Source of the DNA: Betaproteobacteria bacterium
Lineage (GTDB): Bacteria > Pseudomonadota > Gammaproteobacteria > Burkholderiales > JAEUOS01
Length of the DNA stretch: 54,003 nt
Assembly (NCBI GenBank): GCA_028292405.1
Contig: JAQGMJ010000065.1
Location: 1 to 54,003 of the forward strand
Direction: 5' to 3'
Positions 1-12,211 of this stretch are shown piece by piece. The position numbers and the translations under genes are program-made. The notes beneath the pieces are model-generated. The model saw nothing but the letters and a program-made list of their open reading frames with translations, had not been told where the DNA came from and searched no databases. Position 1 is the first letter of the stretch. Every line of letters begins with the position of its first letter.

Positions 1-64
1 CCTTCCATTTGACCCACAGCGCCGTCCGCTCTTGCGCCGAAAACTTCGATCTTCCCGATCCCAT
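1..64 (-). CDS. IS30-family transposase, N-terminal fragment (runs off the window)
   Basis: Reading leftward from an ATG at 62-64, the first 21 codons begin MGSGRSKFSAQERTALW, which resembles the start of IS30-family transposases just ahead of their N-terminal helix-turn-helix. The rest lies outside the window. A purine-rich GGAGG (minus strand, about 71-75) sits upstream as ribosome binding site. The IS terminal sequence lies at 88-165. The family call rests on this short stretch plus the IS30-like terminal sequence, so it is moderate. Confidence 0.6.
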   Translation of the reverse strand, partial: MGSGRSKFSAQERTALWVKWK

Positions 65-87
65 CTCTCCAACCTCCTAGCAAACAC

Positions 88-165
88 CTCAATTTACCGG
101 TGTTGCATCGATCGGTTGAATCCGCCCTCAATTTACCGGTGTTGCATCGATCGGTTGAATCCGCC
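88..165. repeat. 39-bp tandem direct repeat of an IS30-type terminal sequence
   Basis: Two perfect, directly abutting 39-bp copies occupy 88-126 and 127-165. Read inward from the outer edge (minus strand), each copy starts GGCGGATTCAACCGATCGAT and continues into GCAACACC. IS30 terminal repeats have the same plan, with GATTCAA about 8 nt before a TGCAACA-like motif. The IS end is therefore present twice. This could be the scar of one IS30 copy targeting the end of another, a slipped duplication, or an assembly artefact. Confidence 0.75.
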
Positions 166-169
166 ATAG

Positions 170-424
170 GTTTTTAGAGAAATTTCAGGGCCCGGCAAAC
201 ACGCTTGTGGTCGGCACCCTGATAAAACCCGAGACTTTTCGGAAAATTTCAACCCTGGCGTTCCTGTGGTCTGGGGAGTCGAACTACGCAAGGCCATTGT
301 TCGCGACGTGGCTGGCCCGCGTGGCGGCGGCGCTGGCGTTCCGGTCTTGCTGGTATTCGAAGATGAAACCTTCCTGGCGGAAAGTGAAGTGATGTCCATG
401 GGGACTCCAGTAGCGGGGTATTGA
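170..424 (+). pseudogene. Possible remnant reading frame next to the IS end
   Basis: An open frame without a start codon runs from the IS edge to a TGA at 422-424. Its last ~60 codons (ending ESEVMSMGTPVAGY) have ordinary-looking composition. A TAG at 167-169 closes the frame upstream, so it is not simply a gene cut by the IS. An in-frame GTG at 263 has no convincing ribosome binding site. No family was recognised. It may be a decayed 3' end or chance. 425-554 shows nothing recognisable. Confidence 0.22.
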
Positions 425-554
425 CACCTAAGATACAGAAGTCGATGAACTAAGTGTGGTTGATTTACAGGCGGTAATCCGATGCATGGTTCACTCGGAG
501 AACGGGAGATTTCCATGCAATCGCTCGGCAAAATAAGGTGCTCGGAAACCCGGG

Positions 555-776
555 ATGATCTGGATTAGACTATCCGGGATGATTGAATCGACTTGGTCCA
601 AACTTCGTTCCAGGGCCGCCGGTAGCGGTCTGGATCTCGTTGATCTGATGCTCACGGTTATTTTCGGCACCGGGTCTGCCGGCGCGCTGGCGTTTGGCAA
701 GTTTCTGCTGGGCGGCCTTTTTGCCGCTTTGGCTTTCGGCGTATACGCGCGGCTGGTGCGTCGCAAGAAAGAGTGA
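555..776 (+). CDS. Small hypothetical membrane protein
   Basis: This 73-residue protein has a polar N-terminal third and a long hydrophobic stretch (about residues 30-66, rich in Gly, Ala, Leu and Phe) that could form one or two membrane helices. It ends in the basic tail RLVRRKKE, which would sit in the cytoplasm. An internal ATG at 579 (MIESTW...) is an equally plausible start; neither has a strong ribosome binding site. I do not recognise a family. The composition argues that it is genuinely coding. Confidence 0.45.
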   Translation: MIWIRLSGMIESTWSKLRSRAAGSGLDLVDLMLTVIFGTGSAGALAFGKFLLGGLFAALAFGVYARLVRRKKE

Positions 777-867
777 ATTCAGGCCAGAAATGACCAATAC
801 ACCAGCGCGCTGTTCCCAATTGCCGCAATTGCCAAATAGGAGACGGCTCACATTGACCGTGACCGAG

Positions 868-1443
868 ATGCGTTCATTTCGTCGTCGCATCACGCGTTGT
901 TTTCGGTCGATCGCTTGCCCACTCCTCGCCATCGGCATGGTCGCCGCTTGCGCCGCGCCCGTGCCCCAGCGTCCGGTCACCATCAAGGAGGCGAGTCCTG
1001 GCACGGCAGTCGTCTATTTCTTCCGTCCCGAACTCGACAAAGTGGAAAGAGGGGCGCATCCGCTTCTGCTTGTGGATGGCCGGCCGGTGGGCACGCTGGA
1101 GTACAAGACATACACCACGGTCCAATTGGCGCCGGGTGTCCACCGCGTTGCGCTGGCAGCGGGTCCGGCTGATTCCGTCAACTGGAATCAGGGCGCCGAA
1201 TTCAGCGCCGACGACGGTGTCACCTATTTTGTAGCCCTATGGCATCAGAACCAGCCGAACGCGACGCCAGATTCCGTCGCCGCGATGTCAGGCATCGCGG
1301 GCCATCTGCTGTTCCAGTTCATGCACCCTCCCCAGGGGGCGGTGACGGCGCGCTTTGAATCGGTGGATCGACCGACTGCCGAGTTCGGTTTGGCCGGCTT
1401 GCAATACGTGCCCCCGCAAGACGATGCGATGGCTGTGCGTTGA
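868..1443 (+). CDS. DUF2846-type lipoprotein
   Basis: From the ATG at 868 the protein has about 191 residues: a basic N-terminus (MRSFRRRITR), a hydrophobic signal core and a lipobox ending in VAAC at residue 28, so it should be lipid-anchored. The mature part contains PGTAVVYFFRP, LLVDGRPVGTLEYKTYT and a VQLAPGVHRVAL segment, the pattern of small DUF2846 lipoproteins. An AGGAG at 838-842 lies 10 nt before an in-frame TTG at 853, so translation may start five codons earlier. Function is unknown. It stands alone between the small membrane gene and the convergent asparaginase gene. Confidence 0.65.
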   Translation: MRSFRRRITRCFRSIACPLLAIGMVAACAAPVPQRPVTIKEASPGTAVVYFFRPELDKVERGAHPLLLVDGRPVGTLEYKTYTTVQLAPGVHRVALAAGPADSVNWNQGAEFSADDGVTYFVALWHQNQPNATPDSVAAMSGIAGHLLFQFMHPPQGAVTARFESVDRPTAEFGLAGLQYVPPQDDAMAVR

Positions 1444-1535
1444 ATCCGGATGTTGTCGGACTGGGTTACGTGGAAGGTAGCCACATTGGGCGAAGCAATA
1501 GCGGCCGGCCTTCGATTACTCGTTGCGCATCTGCC

Positions 1536-2660
<1,125 letters not shown>

Positions 2661-2694
2661 CTACAGCAAATTACTTTTGACTGTCAGGCCAGGG

Positions 2695-3417
2695 TCACCG
2701 CCGCCGCGCAATCCACGCGCCCCAGAACAGGCTGGAGAAAAACCGTAACGGTTCGTCGAAGCCGGCGCCGTCGAGCAAAGCGGCCACGGCAGCCTCGGAA
2801 TGCGGCGGGTCGGCGCCCTGCAGTATCTTGCCCAGCTTGGCTTTCACTTCGTCGGCGTCCGCGCCCTGCATGCGCCAGCGCTCGCCCCAGGCGGCGAGCA
2901 GGAGGGGCTGCGAGGCGTAGGCGTGATGGTTGCAGGCGAGGATCAGCGGAGCGCCGGGTTTGAGGCGCGCGGCGATTTCGCGCAGGATGGATTGTTTGGC
3001 GGCTTCGCCCGGCAGGTGATGCAGCACGCCGATCAGGGTGGCGGCGTCGTAGCTGCGCCCGGGCGACAGGTCGGCGACGCTGCCGAGCAGGGACTCGGTG
3101 CGCTGCGCGAGGCCGGCGGCGGTGACACGTGAAAGGGCGAGGTCGAGCATCGGCCGCGAGGGATCGACGGCGAAGAACTGCCAGGCGGGTTCGAGCTTGC
3201 CTGCTGTGATGATTTCGCTGGCGGTGCCGCCGGCGCCGGCGACGAGGATGGTGGCGGCGGAGCCACTACCTAGCGTGGCGGCGAGCAGGCAGGCGGCGAG
3301 TTCGTGGCAGGCGTCGTAGCCGGCCAGGCCGATGCGGCTTTGCTTTTCGTATTCGGCGGCGCGCGAGGGGTCGAATTTGGCGGCGGGGTCGGTGGCAGAA
3401 GCGGTGGCGGCGTTCAT
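2695..3417 (-). CDS. Class I SAM-dependent methyltransferase
   Basis: This 240-residue cytoplasmic protein has a Rossmann-type methyltransferase core. Motif I is ILVAGAGGTASEI (about residues 57-69), the acidic motif II loop is FAVDPSRPMLD, and motif IV is represented by DAATLIGVLHHLP, followed by a post-core segment ARLKPGAPLILACN. The region before motif I is short, as in ubiquinone/tocopherol-type or small-molecule methyltransferases. The substrate cannot be inferred: neighbours are an asparaginase and an orphan binding protein, both apparently separate units. Confidence 0.75.
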   Translation of the reverse strand: MNAATASATDPAAKFDPSRAAEYEKQSRIGLAGYDACHELAACLLAATLGSGSAATILVAGAGGTASEIITAGKLEPAWQFFAVDPSRPMLDLALSRVTAAGLAQRTESLLGSVADLSPGRSYDAATLIGVLHHLPGEAAKQSILREIAARLKPGAPLILACNHHAYASQPLLLAAWGERWRMQGADADEVKAKLGKILQGADPPHSEAAVAALLDGAGFDEPLRFFSSLFWGAWIARRR

Positions 3418-3433
3418 GGGTGGCTTTCGATTG

Positions 3434-3445
3434 TGGCGATCGCCA
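3434..3445. repeat. Perfect 12-bp palindrome TGGCGATCGCCA
   Basis: The palindrome contains GCGATCGC and lies 17 bp upstream of the methyltransferase start, a position where a dimeric regulator or a DNA methylase could act. Palindromes of this type also arise by chance in GC-rich DNA. The rest of 3446-3633 shows only the ribosome binding site of the next gene (GAGGAGA at 3624-3630). Confidence 0.3.
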
Positions 3446-3633
3446 TTGTCGCAAGGCTGCGCGGGTGTCAGGCTTGCCGATTTTTTGAGAAGGACTCTCG
3501 GGGAATGAGAGGGAGGCGAGAAGCAATGAGGCGCATTATCTTTTCTTCACTTATGCGTGGATAAAGTTCGAAGCCGCTTCCTTTGAGATTAATATTCGGC
3601 TCGGCATTTGTCCGTTACGACGTGAGGAGACTT

Positions 3634-4428
3634 ATGAAAACAAAATCGTTCGCCCGCTGGCTGTCGGCCATCGGCATAGCCTTCTTGATGGCGGGCAGCG
3701 CAAGCGCCGCCGATGTACGCGTGATGATCTCAGCGGGGTATTACCGGGTGTACGCGGAGCTGGGGCCGGCTTTCGAGAAGGCCACGGGCAACCACCTGAT
3801 CACCGTGCGCGGGCCGTCGATGGGCGATTCGCCGGAGGCGATTCCGACCCGCCTGGGGCGCGGCGAGGTGACCGATGTGGTGATCCTCGATGGCGGCGCG
3901 GCCGATGAGCTGGCCGCCAAGGGCCTGGTGCGGGCGGACAGCAAGATGGAACTGGCGCTGTCGCAGATCGGCCTGGTGGTGCGCGCAGGCGCGCCCAAGC
4001 CGAAGATCGATACGGTCGATGCGCTGCGCCAGAGCTTGCTGGCGGCGAAGTCGATCGCGTATTCGGACAGCGGCAGCGGCACCTATCTCTCGACCAAGAT
4101 GTTTGCCAAGCTGGGCGTGGCCGACCAGATCATGGCAAAGAGCCGCAAGGTGCGCGGGCCGCCTTCGGGCGAGCCGGTGGCGGCGGTGATCGCGCGCGGC
4201 GAGGCGGAGATCGGTTTTCAGCAGTTGAGCGAGCTGATGCATGTGCCGGGAGTGGACTTGGTGGGCGCGATTCCGGCCGAGCTGCAGCCCGGGTTTTCGT
4301 TCGCGGGGGTGATCGCGAAAAGCTCGCAGCAGCCGGAAGGCGCCACGGCGCTGATCCGCTTTCTTGCTTCGCCGGAAGCCGCGTCGGTGGTGATCAAGGC
4401 CGGGTTGACGCCGGTGGCCAAGCGCTGA
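3634..4428 (+). CDS. Orphan extracellular solute-binding protein, ModA-like
   Basis: The 264-residue protein begins with a Sec signal peptide (MKTKSFARWLSAIG...SASA, cleavage near residue 23), so it is periplasmic. The remainder is a type 2 periplasmic-binding fold of the molybdate-binding kind: VRVMISAGYYRVYAELGPAF at the mature N-terminus, a TDVVILDGG segment, and a C-terminal AAVIARGEAEIGFQQLSEL block with FLASPEAASVVIKAGLTP. The start at 3634 is set by GAGGAGA four bases upstream. No permease or ATPase gene (modBC-like) is adjacent, so the partner transporter is elsewhere or the protein acts as a sensor. The ligand is not predictable. Confidence 0.72.
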   Translation: MKTKSFARWLSAIGIAFLMAGSASAADVRVMISAGYYRVYAELGPAFEKATGNHLITVRGPSMGDSPEAIPTRLGRGEVTDVVILDGGAADELAAKGLVRADSKMELALSQIGLVVRAGAPKPKIDTVDALRQSLLAAKSIAYSDSGSGTYLSTKMFAKLGVADQIMAKSRKVRGPPSGEPVAAVIARGEAEIGFQQLSELMHVPGVDLVGAIPAELQPGFSFAGVIAKSSQQPEGATALIRFLASPEAASVVIKAGLTPVAKR

Positions 4429-4484
4429 GGTGAAGCGGCGCGCATCTTTTTACGCGGGCGTGGCGTAGAAGAGCAGGGCAGGCC

Positions 4485-4503
4485 GGGCCGTTGGGCTCGG
4501 CCC
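4485..4503 (+). terminator. Weak terminator or leader hairpin
   Basis: GGGCCG (4485-4490) pairs with CGGCCC (4498-4503) across a 7-nt loop, followed only by TTAT. It lies between the binding-protein stop and the hydrolase start and could end the first transcript partially or form a leader stem. There is no proper U-tract. Confidence 0.3.
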
Positions 4504-4524
4504 TTATGCCCTCGGAGAGTGCCC

Positions 4525-5355
4525 ATGAAGAGAAGCCCATATCTGTATCTGTCGCTGGTCGGCGCTTGCGCCGGCGCGTGCATCAGCCTGTCGGCCTGGG
4601 CGCAGCCTGCCGCCGAAGTGACGCTGACGCACCTGAATTGCGGCACCAGCCGGGGGCCGCAAGACCCGAACGCGCGCCTTTCGGATGTCTACGCGTACAA
4701 GGGCCTGAAAATCGAGCTGGCGTACAACTGCTACCTGATCAGGCACGGCGATCAAACCCTGCTGTGGGACACCGGCCAGCCGATGAACGCCGGCGCGGTA
4801 GCGCCCAAGGTGAGTCTGGTGGACGATCTGGCGCGGCTGAACCTGAAGCCGGGACAGATCACCTATGTCGGCATCAGCCACTATCACGCCGACCACACCG
4901 GCCAGGTGCCTTCGTTTCCGGAGGCGACGCTGCTGATCGGCAAGGGCGACTGGGACGTGCTCGCGAGCCCGAAGCCGGCAGCGCTGGCCGATGCGGCGTC
5001 GTTCGCGCACTGGATCAGCGGCGGCGGCAAGGTGGAACCGGTGCCGCAGGACCGCGACGTGTTCGGCGATGGCACGGTGATCATGCTGAACACCCCCGGG
5101 CATACGCCGGGCCACCACAGCCTGCTGGTCAAGCTGCGCGAAACCGGCTATGTACTGCTTAGCGGCGATGTGACGCACTTCCGCGAGAACTACGCCAGCA
5201 ATGGCGTGCCGAATTTCGATACCGGGCGCGCCGCGACCCTGACTTCGCTGGACCGCGTGAAAAAGATCGCCGCCAATCTCAAGGCATTGGTGATCATCCA
5301 GCACGACCCGCGCGACGAGGGCAAGCTGCCGGCGTTTCCGGCTTTCGCCCGATAG
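4525..5355 (+). CDS. Exported metallo-beta-lactamase-fold hydrolase (AHL-lactonase-like)
   Basis: This 276-residue protein has a signal peptide (about residues 1-27, ending SAWAQ) and a metallo-beta-lactamase fold. The metal ligands are visible as HYHADH (residues 119-124), the third-ligand region TPGHTPGHH, and SGDVTHF with the bridging aspartate. N-acyl-homoserine lactonases and related lactonases share this arrangement (HxHxDH, later His and Asp, and LLWDTG near residue 80). The start at 4525 follows CGGAGAG with 6-nt spacing; a GTG six bases earlier is less likely. Export suggests a periplasmic substrate. Lactonase or quorum-quenching activity is possible but unproven, since esterases and sulfatases use the same fold. 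Confidence 0.78.
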   Translation: MKRSPYLYLSLVGACAGACISLSAWAQPAAEVTLTHLNCGTSRGPQDPNARLSDVYAYKGLKIELAYNCYLIRHGDQTLLWDTGQPMNAGAVAPKVSLVDDLARLNLKPGQITYVGISHYHADHTGQVPSFPEATLLIGKGDWDVLASPKPAALADAASFAHWISGGGKVEPVPQDRDVFGDGTVIMLNTPGHTPGHHSLLVKLRETGYVLLSGDVTHFRENYASNGVPNFDTGRAATLTSLDRVKKIAANLKALVIIQHDPRDEGKLPAFPAFAR

Positions 5356-5903
5356 GTATCGCGTCGCGAGTCGGGCTCCCGCCCGCCTCGCGCTTCGGCG
5401 TTTGAAAGAAATCGCCCCGGTTCTTGCGTGCAAGGCACTCATGCTTTGCTATCGCGTCGCGGTCGACGTGAGTGTCAACTTTGGTTAAACGCGTAGGCGT
5501 TGCTTGGGGTGCGTGCTGCATTGGTTTGCATCCACATACCATCAACGTGGCCCACTATTTGGCGTATCGGCAAGTAGCGCTGGCCATGTCGTGCGCGATG
5601 GTCAAGGCGTTGCGACATGGCGGTACGGGCGGCCGCCGGCATGCTGCTTGAGCGGCGCAGCATGCCCGTGCCTCTCTCGCACCCGGTTCATTAAATTGGG
5701 AACAGATAATCCTTTGCGCGGCAAAGACGGTGGCCTGTTTTCCATTTTTTGGAAATGAAAACCAGAGGCGGGTTCCTTCGCTTGATCGCTGCTTCGTGCG
5801 ATGGAGGGGCGCGCAGAATCTGGCCGGGTAGAGGTGATTCGCCTACGGGCCATGCGCCGATTGCAAACAACATCATCAACCAACCAAGCAAGGAAACAGA
5901 ATA
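5356..5903. other. 548-bp gap with two perfect inverted repeats
   Basis: No convincing gene. A 59-codon GTG-started frame (5472-5651) looks faintly coding but lacks a ribosome binding site and matches nothing I know. Two hairpins are clear: GCCATGTCG (5583-5591) pairs with CGACATGGC (5613-5621), and GGCATGCTGC (5639-5648) pairs with GCAGCATGCC (5657-5666) over an 8-nt loop. Neither has a U-tract. They may be intergenic repeat elements or a short structured transcript. AAGGA at about 5889-5893 is the ribosome binding site of the next gene. Confidence 0.4.
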
Positions 5904-6683
5904 ATGTCTGAAGCCATCGAAGCGATGGAACGCGCGGAAAAGATCGAGCAGTCCGGCCACGGCGGGGGGCATGGCAACCATGGCGGCAGCAACAAGCTGA
6001 TCGGCCTGACCATGGGCCTGATCGGCGTGCTAATCGCCCTGTGCGCCGCGCTAGTGGGCGGCGAGCGCAACGAGATGTCGCGTTCGATGATCGAGCAGAC
6101 CCAGGCGACCGCCGACGCCACCAGCGCGAGCACCAAGTTTCGCGTGGTGATGATCAGCATCGAGCAGTTGCGGGCCCAGGCGACAGTGAGCGCGCAAACC
6201 CGCGAACGGTTCGTGCGCCTGTACGACGATTATTCGAAAGAGCGCAAGATCACCGACGCCTGGGCCAAGAGCTACCAGCCGCTGATCGATGCCCACTTTG
6301 AGGCGGCCGAAGGTTACGAACATGCGCAACTGATCGCCGAAATCGGCATTGTGTTCGCCTCGCTCGCCGTGCTGATGGCCAGCCGCGCAGCGTGGCTGGT
6401 TTCCATCGTGCTGGCGGTCGGGTCGATCGGCATGGCCGGAAAGACCCATTTCGAGACCGCGAAGCATCTGGGCACGGTGGTGGTCTCGATCGAACACCAT
6501 GTGGAGGAATACAAGGCGCTGCGCCTGACCCACGTGGGCGACCATGCGGACGCCGATGCCGCCAAGGCGCTTGATCCGGACGGGACGATCCGCAAGATTC
6601 TGGCCAAGGCTGCCGATGAAGCACCGGCGGCAGCGCCAAAAGAGGCCGCCGCGAAAGAAGAAAATCACGGCGAGCATCACTAG
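5904..6683 (+). CDS. DUF4337 membrane protein
   Basis: The 259-residue protein starts MSEAIEAMERAEKIE, followed by a His/Gly-rich stretch and a first membrane helix (LIGLTMGLIGVLIALCAALVGG, about residues 32-53). A long soluble segment with coiled-coil character follows (about 55-145), then two closely spaced membrane helices (about 147-182), and a charged C-terminal tail rich in Ala, Lys and Glu ending in HGEHH. This is the layout of DUF4337 proteins, whose function is unknown. The His-rich ends might bind metal, which is speculation. It is monocistronic with its own terminator. Confidence 0.75.
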   Translation: MSEAIEAMERAEKIEQSGHGGGHGNHGGSNKLIGLTMGLIGVLIALCAALVGGERNEMSRSMIEQTQATADATSASTKFRVVMISIEQLRAQATVSAQTRERFVRLYDDYSKERKITDAWAKSYQPLIDAHFEAAEGYEHAQLIAEIGIVFASLAVLMASRAAWLVSIVLAVGSIGMAGKTHFETAKHLGTVVVSIEHHVEEYKALRLTHVGDHADADAAKALDPDGTIRKILAKAADEAPAAAPKEAAAKEENHGEHH

Positions 6684-6687
6684 GCGC

Positions 6688-6746
6688 ATGCCGCCTGTAC
6701 CGGCGGCATGATGTGAAACGGCCCGCTTCAAGCGGGCCGTTCTTTT
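6688..6746 (+). terminator. Tandem hairpins ending in a rho-independent terminator
   Basis: The first hairpin pairs CATGCCGCC (6688-6696) with GGCGGCATG (6702-6710). The second is a near-perfect 12-bp stem, AACGGCCCGCTT (6717-6728) with AAGCGGGCCGTT (6730-6741), followed by CTTTT. It ends the DUF4337 transcript and lies only 20 bp from the convergent uvrA stop, so it may also block read-through from that side. Confidence 0.8.
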
Positions 6747-6765
6747 GCCATGCACCGCGCGCCGG

Positions 6766-9603
<2,838 letters not shown>

Positions 9604-10043
9604 GTGTTCTGGATGCTCGAAGTGCGGGAAACTGAAAAGCGCGTGAAGCGGCGGAGGGCAAAAGCAAAATCCCCCAAAGCGGCGGCTTGAGGGCAAAAGC
9701 AACCTGCTACTATAACGGATTCCGGTTTCGCTTCCGTTTATTCCCTGTCCGGGCCGGGCTGGGACTGCAGTTCCGAGTGGTCACGCAAAAAGCCTGCCGC
9801 CCGCGGGGCCAAAAACGGAAGTCAAAAACAGGGGAAATCCCGGTGTAGATGGGTGCGCAAAACCTGTTTACAATGGTAGGATTACGCTAGAGCCTGAGTG
9901 AATTTACAGTAGTTTAAGGGTTCACGGTGGGTCGGCAAAAAGTTTTACGGTGCGGCGATGATGTTCCAGTGGTTCATCGCCGTTTTTTCGATGCGCCTAT
10001 CCACGTCAGTGGGGGCGGCGCACTTTGGTAGGAGTCTTGAATC
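9604..10043. other. 440-bp divergent control region between uvrA and ssb
   Basis: No gene was found here. Besides the LexA-like site (separate entry), the stretch holds TACAAT at 9869-9874 (plus strand) and TATAGT at 9710-9715 (minus strand) as possible -10 boxes for ssb and uvrA, both without a good -35. In many relatives a transporter gene separates uvrA and ssb; here the two are directly divergent. Confidence 0.5.
9894..9909. promoter_or_regulatory. Candidate LexA (SOS) box
   Basis: CTGAGTGAATTTACAG fits the CTG-N10-CAG LexA pattern. The right half TTTACAGTA matches the extended consensus well; the left half is weaker. A related CTG-N10-TAG lies at 9864-9879. The E. coli uvrA-ssb divergent region also carries a LexA box, so co-control of both genes on DNA damage is likely here. 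Confidence 0.6.
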
Positions 10044-10574
10044 ATGGCATCAGTCAATAAAGTCATCATCGTCGGCAACCTGGGCAAGGACCCGGAAACC
10101 CGCTACGCGCCCTCGGGCGATGCGATCACGAATATCACCGTCGCCACTTCCGATACTTGGAAGGACAAGGCGACCGGCGAGAAAAAGGAAGCGACCGAAT
10201 GGCACCGTGTGGTGTTTTTCGGCCGCCTGGCGGAAATCGCCGGCGAATACCTGAAAAAAGGCCGCTCGGTCTACGTCGAAGGGCGCCTGCGCACCCGCAA
10301 GTGGCAGGACAAGGACGGCCAGGACCGCTACACCACCGAAGTCGTTGCCGACCAGATGCAGATGCTGGGCAGCCGCGAAGGCATGGGCGGCGGCGGCATG
10401 GATGAAGGCGCTGGCGCTGGCGGCGGGGGCGGACGCTCCTACGGCGGCGAGCGCAGCGGTGGCGGCGAGCGCAGTGGCGGGGGTGGAAGTGGCAGTGGCA
10501 GCGGCGCGGCGCGCGCCCCGGCGAAAAAGCCGGCCGGCGACTTCAACGACATGGACGACGATATTCCGTTCTAA
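10044..10574 (+). CDS. ssb: Single-stranded DNA-binding protein
   Basis: This 176-residue protein has the canonical SSB start ([21 protein letters not shown]) and an OB fold over about residues 1-108 ([22 protein letters not shown] and [20 protein letters not shown]). A Gly/Ser/Arg-rich flexible linker (about 112-160) follows, and the acidic tip is DMDDDIPF, which recruits repair and replication partners. It works as a tetramer on single-stranded DNA. It is transcribed alone and ends in a strong terminator. Confidence 0.98.
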   Translation: MASVNKVIIVGNLGKDPETRYAPSGDAITNITVATSDTWKDKATGEKKEATEWHRVVFFGRLAEIAGEYLKKGRSVYVEGRLRTRKWQDKDGQDRYTTEVVADQMQMLGSREGMGGGGMDEGAGAGGGGGRSYGGERSGGGERSGGGGSGSGSGAARAPAKKPAGDFNDMDDDIPF

Positions 10575-10594
10575 GCACAGGCTGGTCAGCCAAA

Positions 10595-10637
10595 GAAAAA
10601 AAACCCGGACAGGTCGCTGACCTTTCCGGGTTTTTTG
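10595..10637 (+). terminator. Rho-independent terminator of ssb
   Basis: AAAACCCGGA pairs with TCCGGGTTTT and, inside it, AGGTC pairs with GACCT around a GCT loop. The stem ends in a T-rich run (TTTTTTGTT). The A-run on the other side makes it bidirectional, which suits the convergent efflux gene ending at 10711. Confidence 0.9.
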
Positions 10638-10710
10638 TTACCCGCTTGCGCCTTGCTGGCTGTATGGTTTGCCGGTACTGCGTTCAGGCGCCGGCAAATT
10701 TTCGGGCTGG

Positions 10711-12192
10711 CTACCAGCCTCCCCCGAGAGAGCGGAAGGTCGCTACCGCGGCGCGGGCGCTGTCCGCGCTGGCGCGGGCCAGCAGGTCGCGGGCGGTCAG
10801 CAGTTGGCGGTCTTCGTCGAGCACCTCGACCAGGCTGACGGCGCCGCCTTTATAGGCGTCCTGCGCGGCCTGGCGGGCGTTCACATGGGCGCCGACTTCC
10901 TCGCGCAGCTCGCGGCTTTGCGCCTCGAGTTCGGTCAGCGTCACGACGGCGTTTTCCACGTCCTCCGCGGCGCGCAACATGGATTGCCGGTAAGCGGCGA
11001 GCGACTGCGAATTCGCGCCCTTGGCCTGCGCCACCTCGGCGTCGATGCGGCCGAAATCGAACAGGCGCCACTTCAGGCCGACGAGGCCCAAGGGCTGGAA
11101 CGAATCTCCGCTGAACAGGCCGGCGGCGCCGAGGCTCTCGAAACCGAGAATCGCGGACAGCGACACTTTCGGGTAGTACTCGGCAATCGCCTGACCGATG
11201 CGCGCGTTCGACGCCGCCAGCTTGCGCTCCGCTGCGATCACGTCCGGCCGGCGGCGCAGAACTTCGGATGGCGCCTGCTGGCTCTGGTAGAGGCCGATCG
11301 CCGGCACCTGAACCGGGGCACGCGCGGCAACGGCGGTTTTCAGTTCGGCGGCATAGGTGCCGGGCTGTGCGCCCATCAGCACGTCAAGCCGGTTGAACTG
11401 CCTTTCGAGTTCGGCGCGCAGGGATGGAATGGTGGCGCGCGCTTGTGCCAGCACGGCTTGCGCCTGCGATTTTTCGCGCACGTTGGACAGCCCCGCCTGC
11501 AGGCGCAGCTGGATCATCTCCATCAGGGCCTCGCTGGTGCGTACCTGTTCCTCGGCCAGGGCGATGCGCGCCTGGGCGCCGCGCGCGCGGAAATAGGAGT
11601 CCGCCGCCTCGGCGGCGACGGTGATGCGTACCCCGGCGTTCTCGGCCTGCGCTGCTTCCAGTTCTGCGCGGGCCGCCTGCGCGCCGCGCTTCAAGCCGCC
11701 GGCCAGATCCAATTCCCAACTGGCGCCGACGCCGACGTTGTAGAGCGTCTGGTTGCGCTCGTAGCCCGGCAGGTTGCGCGCGATCTTGCCCAGCGGGCTC
11801 TGCAGGGACTGGTGCTCGCGCGCCGCGCTGGCGTCGAGCCCCGCCTCCGGCAGAAGCTCGGCGCCGGCATGGCCGGCGACAGCGCGCGCCTGTTCGACGC
11901 GGGCGATGGCGCCGGCGATATCCAGGTTTTCGCCGAGCGCCCGCTCGACGATGCGGGTCAAAGCCGGGTCGTTGAAGCCCAGCCACCACTGGTCGAGCGC
12001 GGGCGCCTGCATGGCGCCGTTATGTGCCGCGACTGCCTGCGGGTGCTGGAACGGCAGTTTCAGGGCCGAGTCCGGTTTTTGATAGTCGGGTCCGACCATC
12101 GCGCAGGCCGCCAGGCAGGCCAGTGACCGCGCCGCCGCCAGTCTTGCCCCGGCGCGCGCCCGAGAGCGGATGGCTCTTGAGATGTCGTTCAT
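10711..12192 (-). CDS. Outer-membrane efflux lipoprotein, NodT/OprM type
   Basis: This protein of about 493 residues forms the outer-membrane channel of a tripartite exporter. A basic signal sequence ends in a lipobox LACLAAC followed by AMVGPDYQKP, the hallmark N-terminus of the OprM/NodT family. Two outer-membrane-efflux repeats follow, with SWELDLAGGLKRG and LKWRLFDFGRIDAEVAQAKG as the paired motifs and RRRPDVIAAERKLAASNARIGQA in the middle. The start at 12192 is supported by GGCGAGG 7 nt upstream; an ATG at 12198 is too close to that site. It is divergent from the hxlR-MFP-pump operon and shares its operator, so all four genes probably form one efflux system. Confidence 0.9.
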   Translation of the reverse strand: MNDISRAIRSRARAGARLAAARSLACLAACAMVGPDYQKPDSALKLPFQHPQAVAAHNGAMQAPALDQWWLGFNDPALTRIVERALGENLDIAGAIARVEQARAVAGHAGAELLPEAGLDASAAREHQSLQSPLGKIARNLPGYERNQTLYNVGVGASWELDLAGGLKRGAQAARAELEAAQAENAGVRITVAAEAADSYFRARGAQARIALAEEQVRTSEALMEMIQLRLQAGLSNVREKSQAQAVLAQARATIPSLRAELERQFNRLDVLMGAQPGTYAAELKTAVAARAPVQVPAIGLYQSQQAPSEVLRRRPDVIAAERKLAASNARIGQAIAEYYPKVSLSAILGFESLGAAGLFSGDSFQPLGLVGLKWRLFDFGRIDAEVAQAKGANSQSLAAYRQSMLRAAEDVENAVVTLTELEAQSRELREEVGAHVNARQAAQDAYKGGAVSLVEVLDEDRQLLTARDLLARASADSARAAVATFRSLGGGW

Positions 12193-12211
12193 TTTCATGC
12201 CTCGCCAAGTA

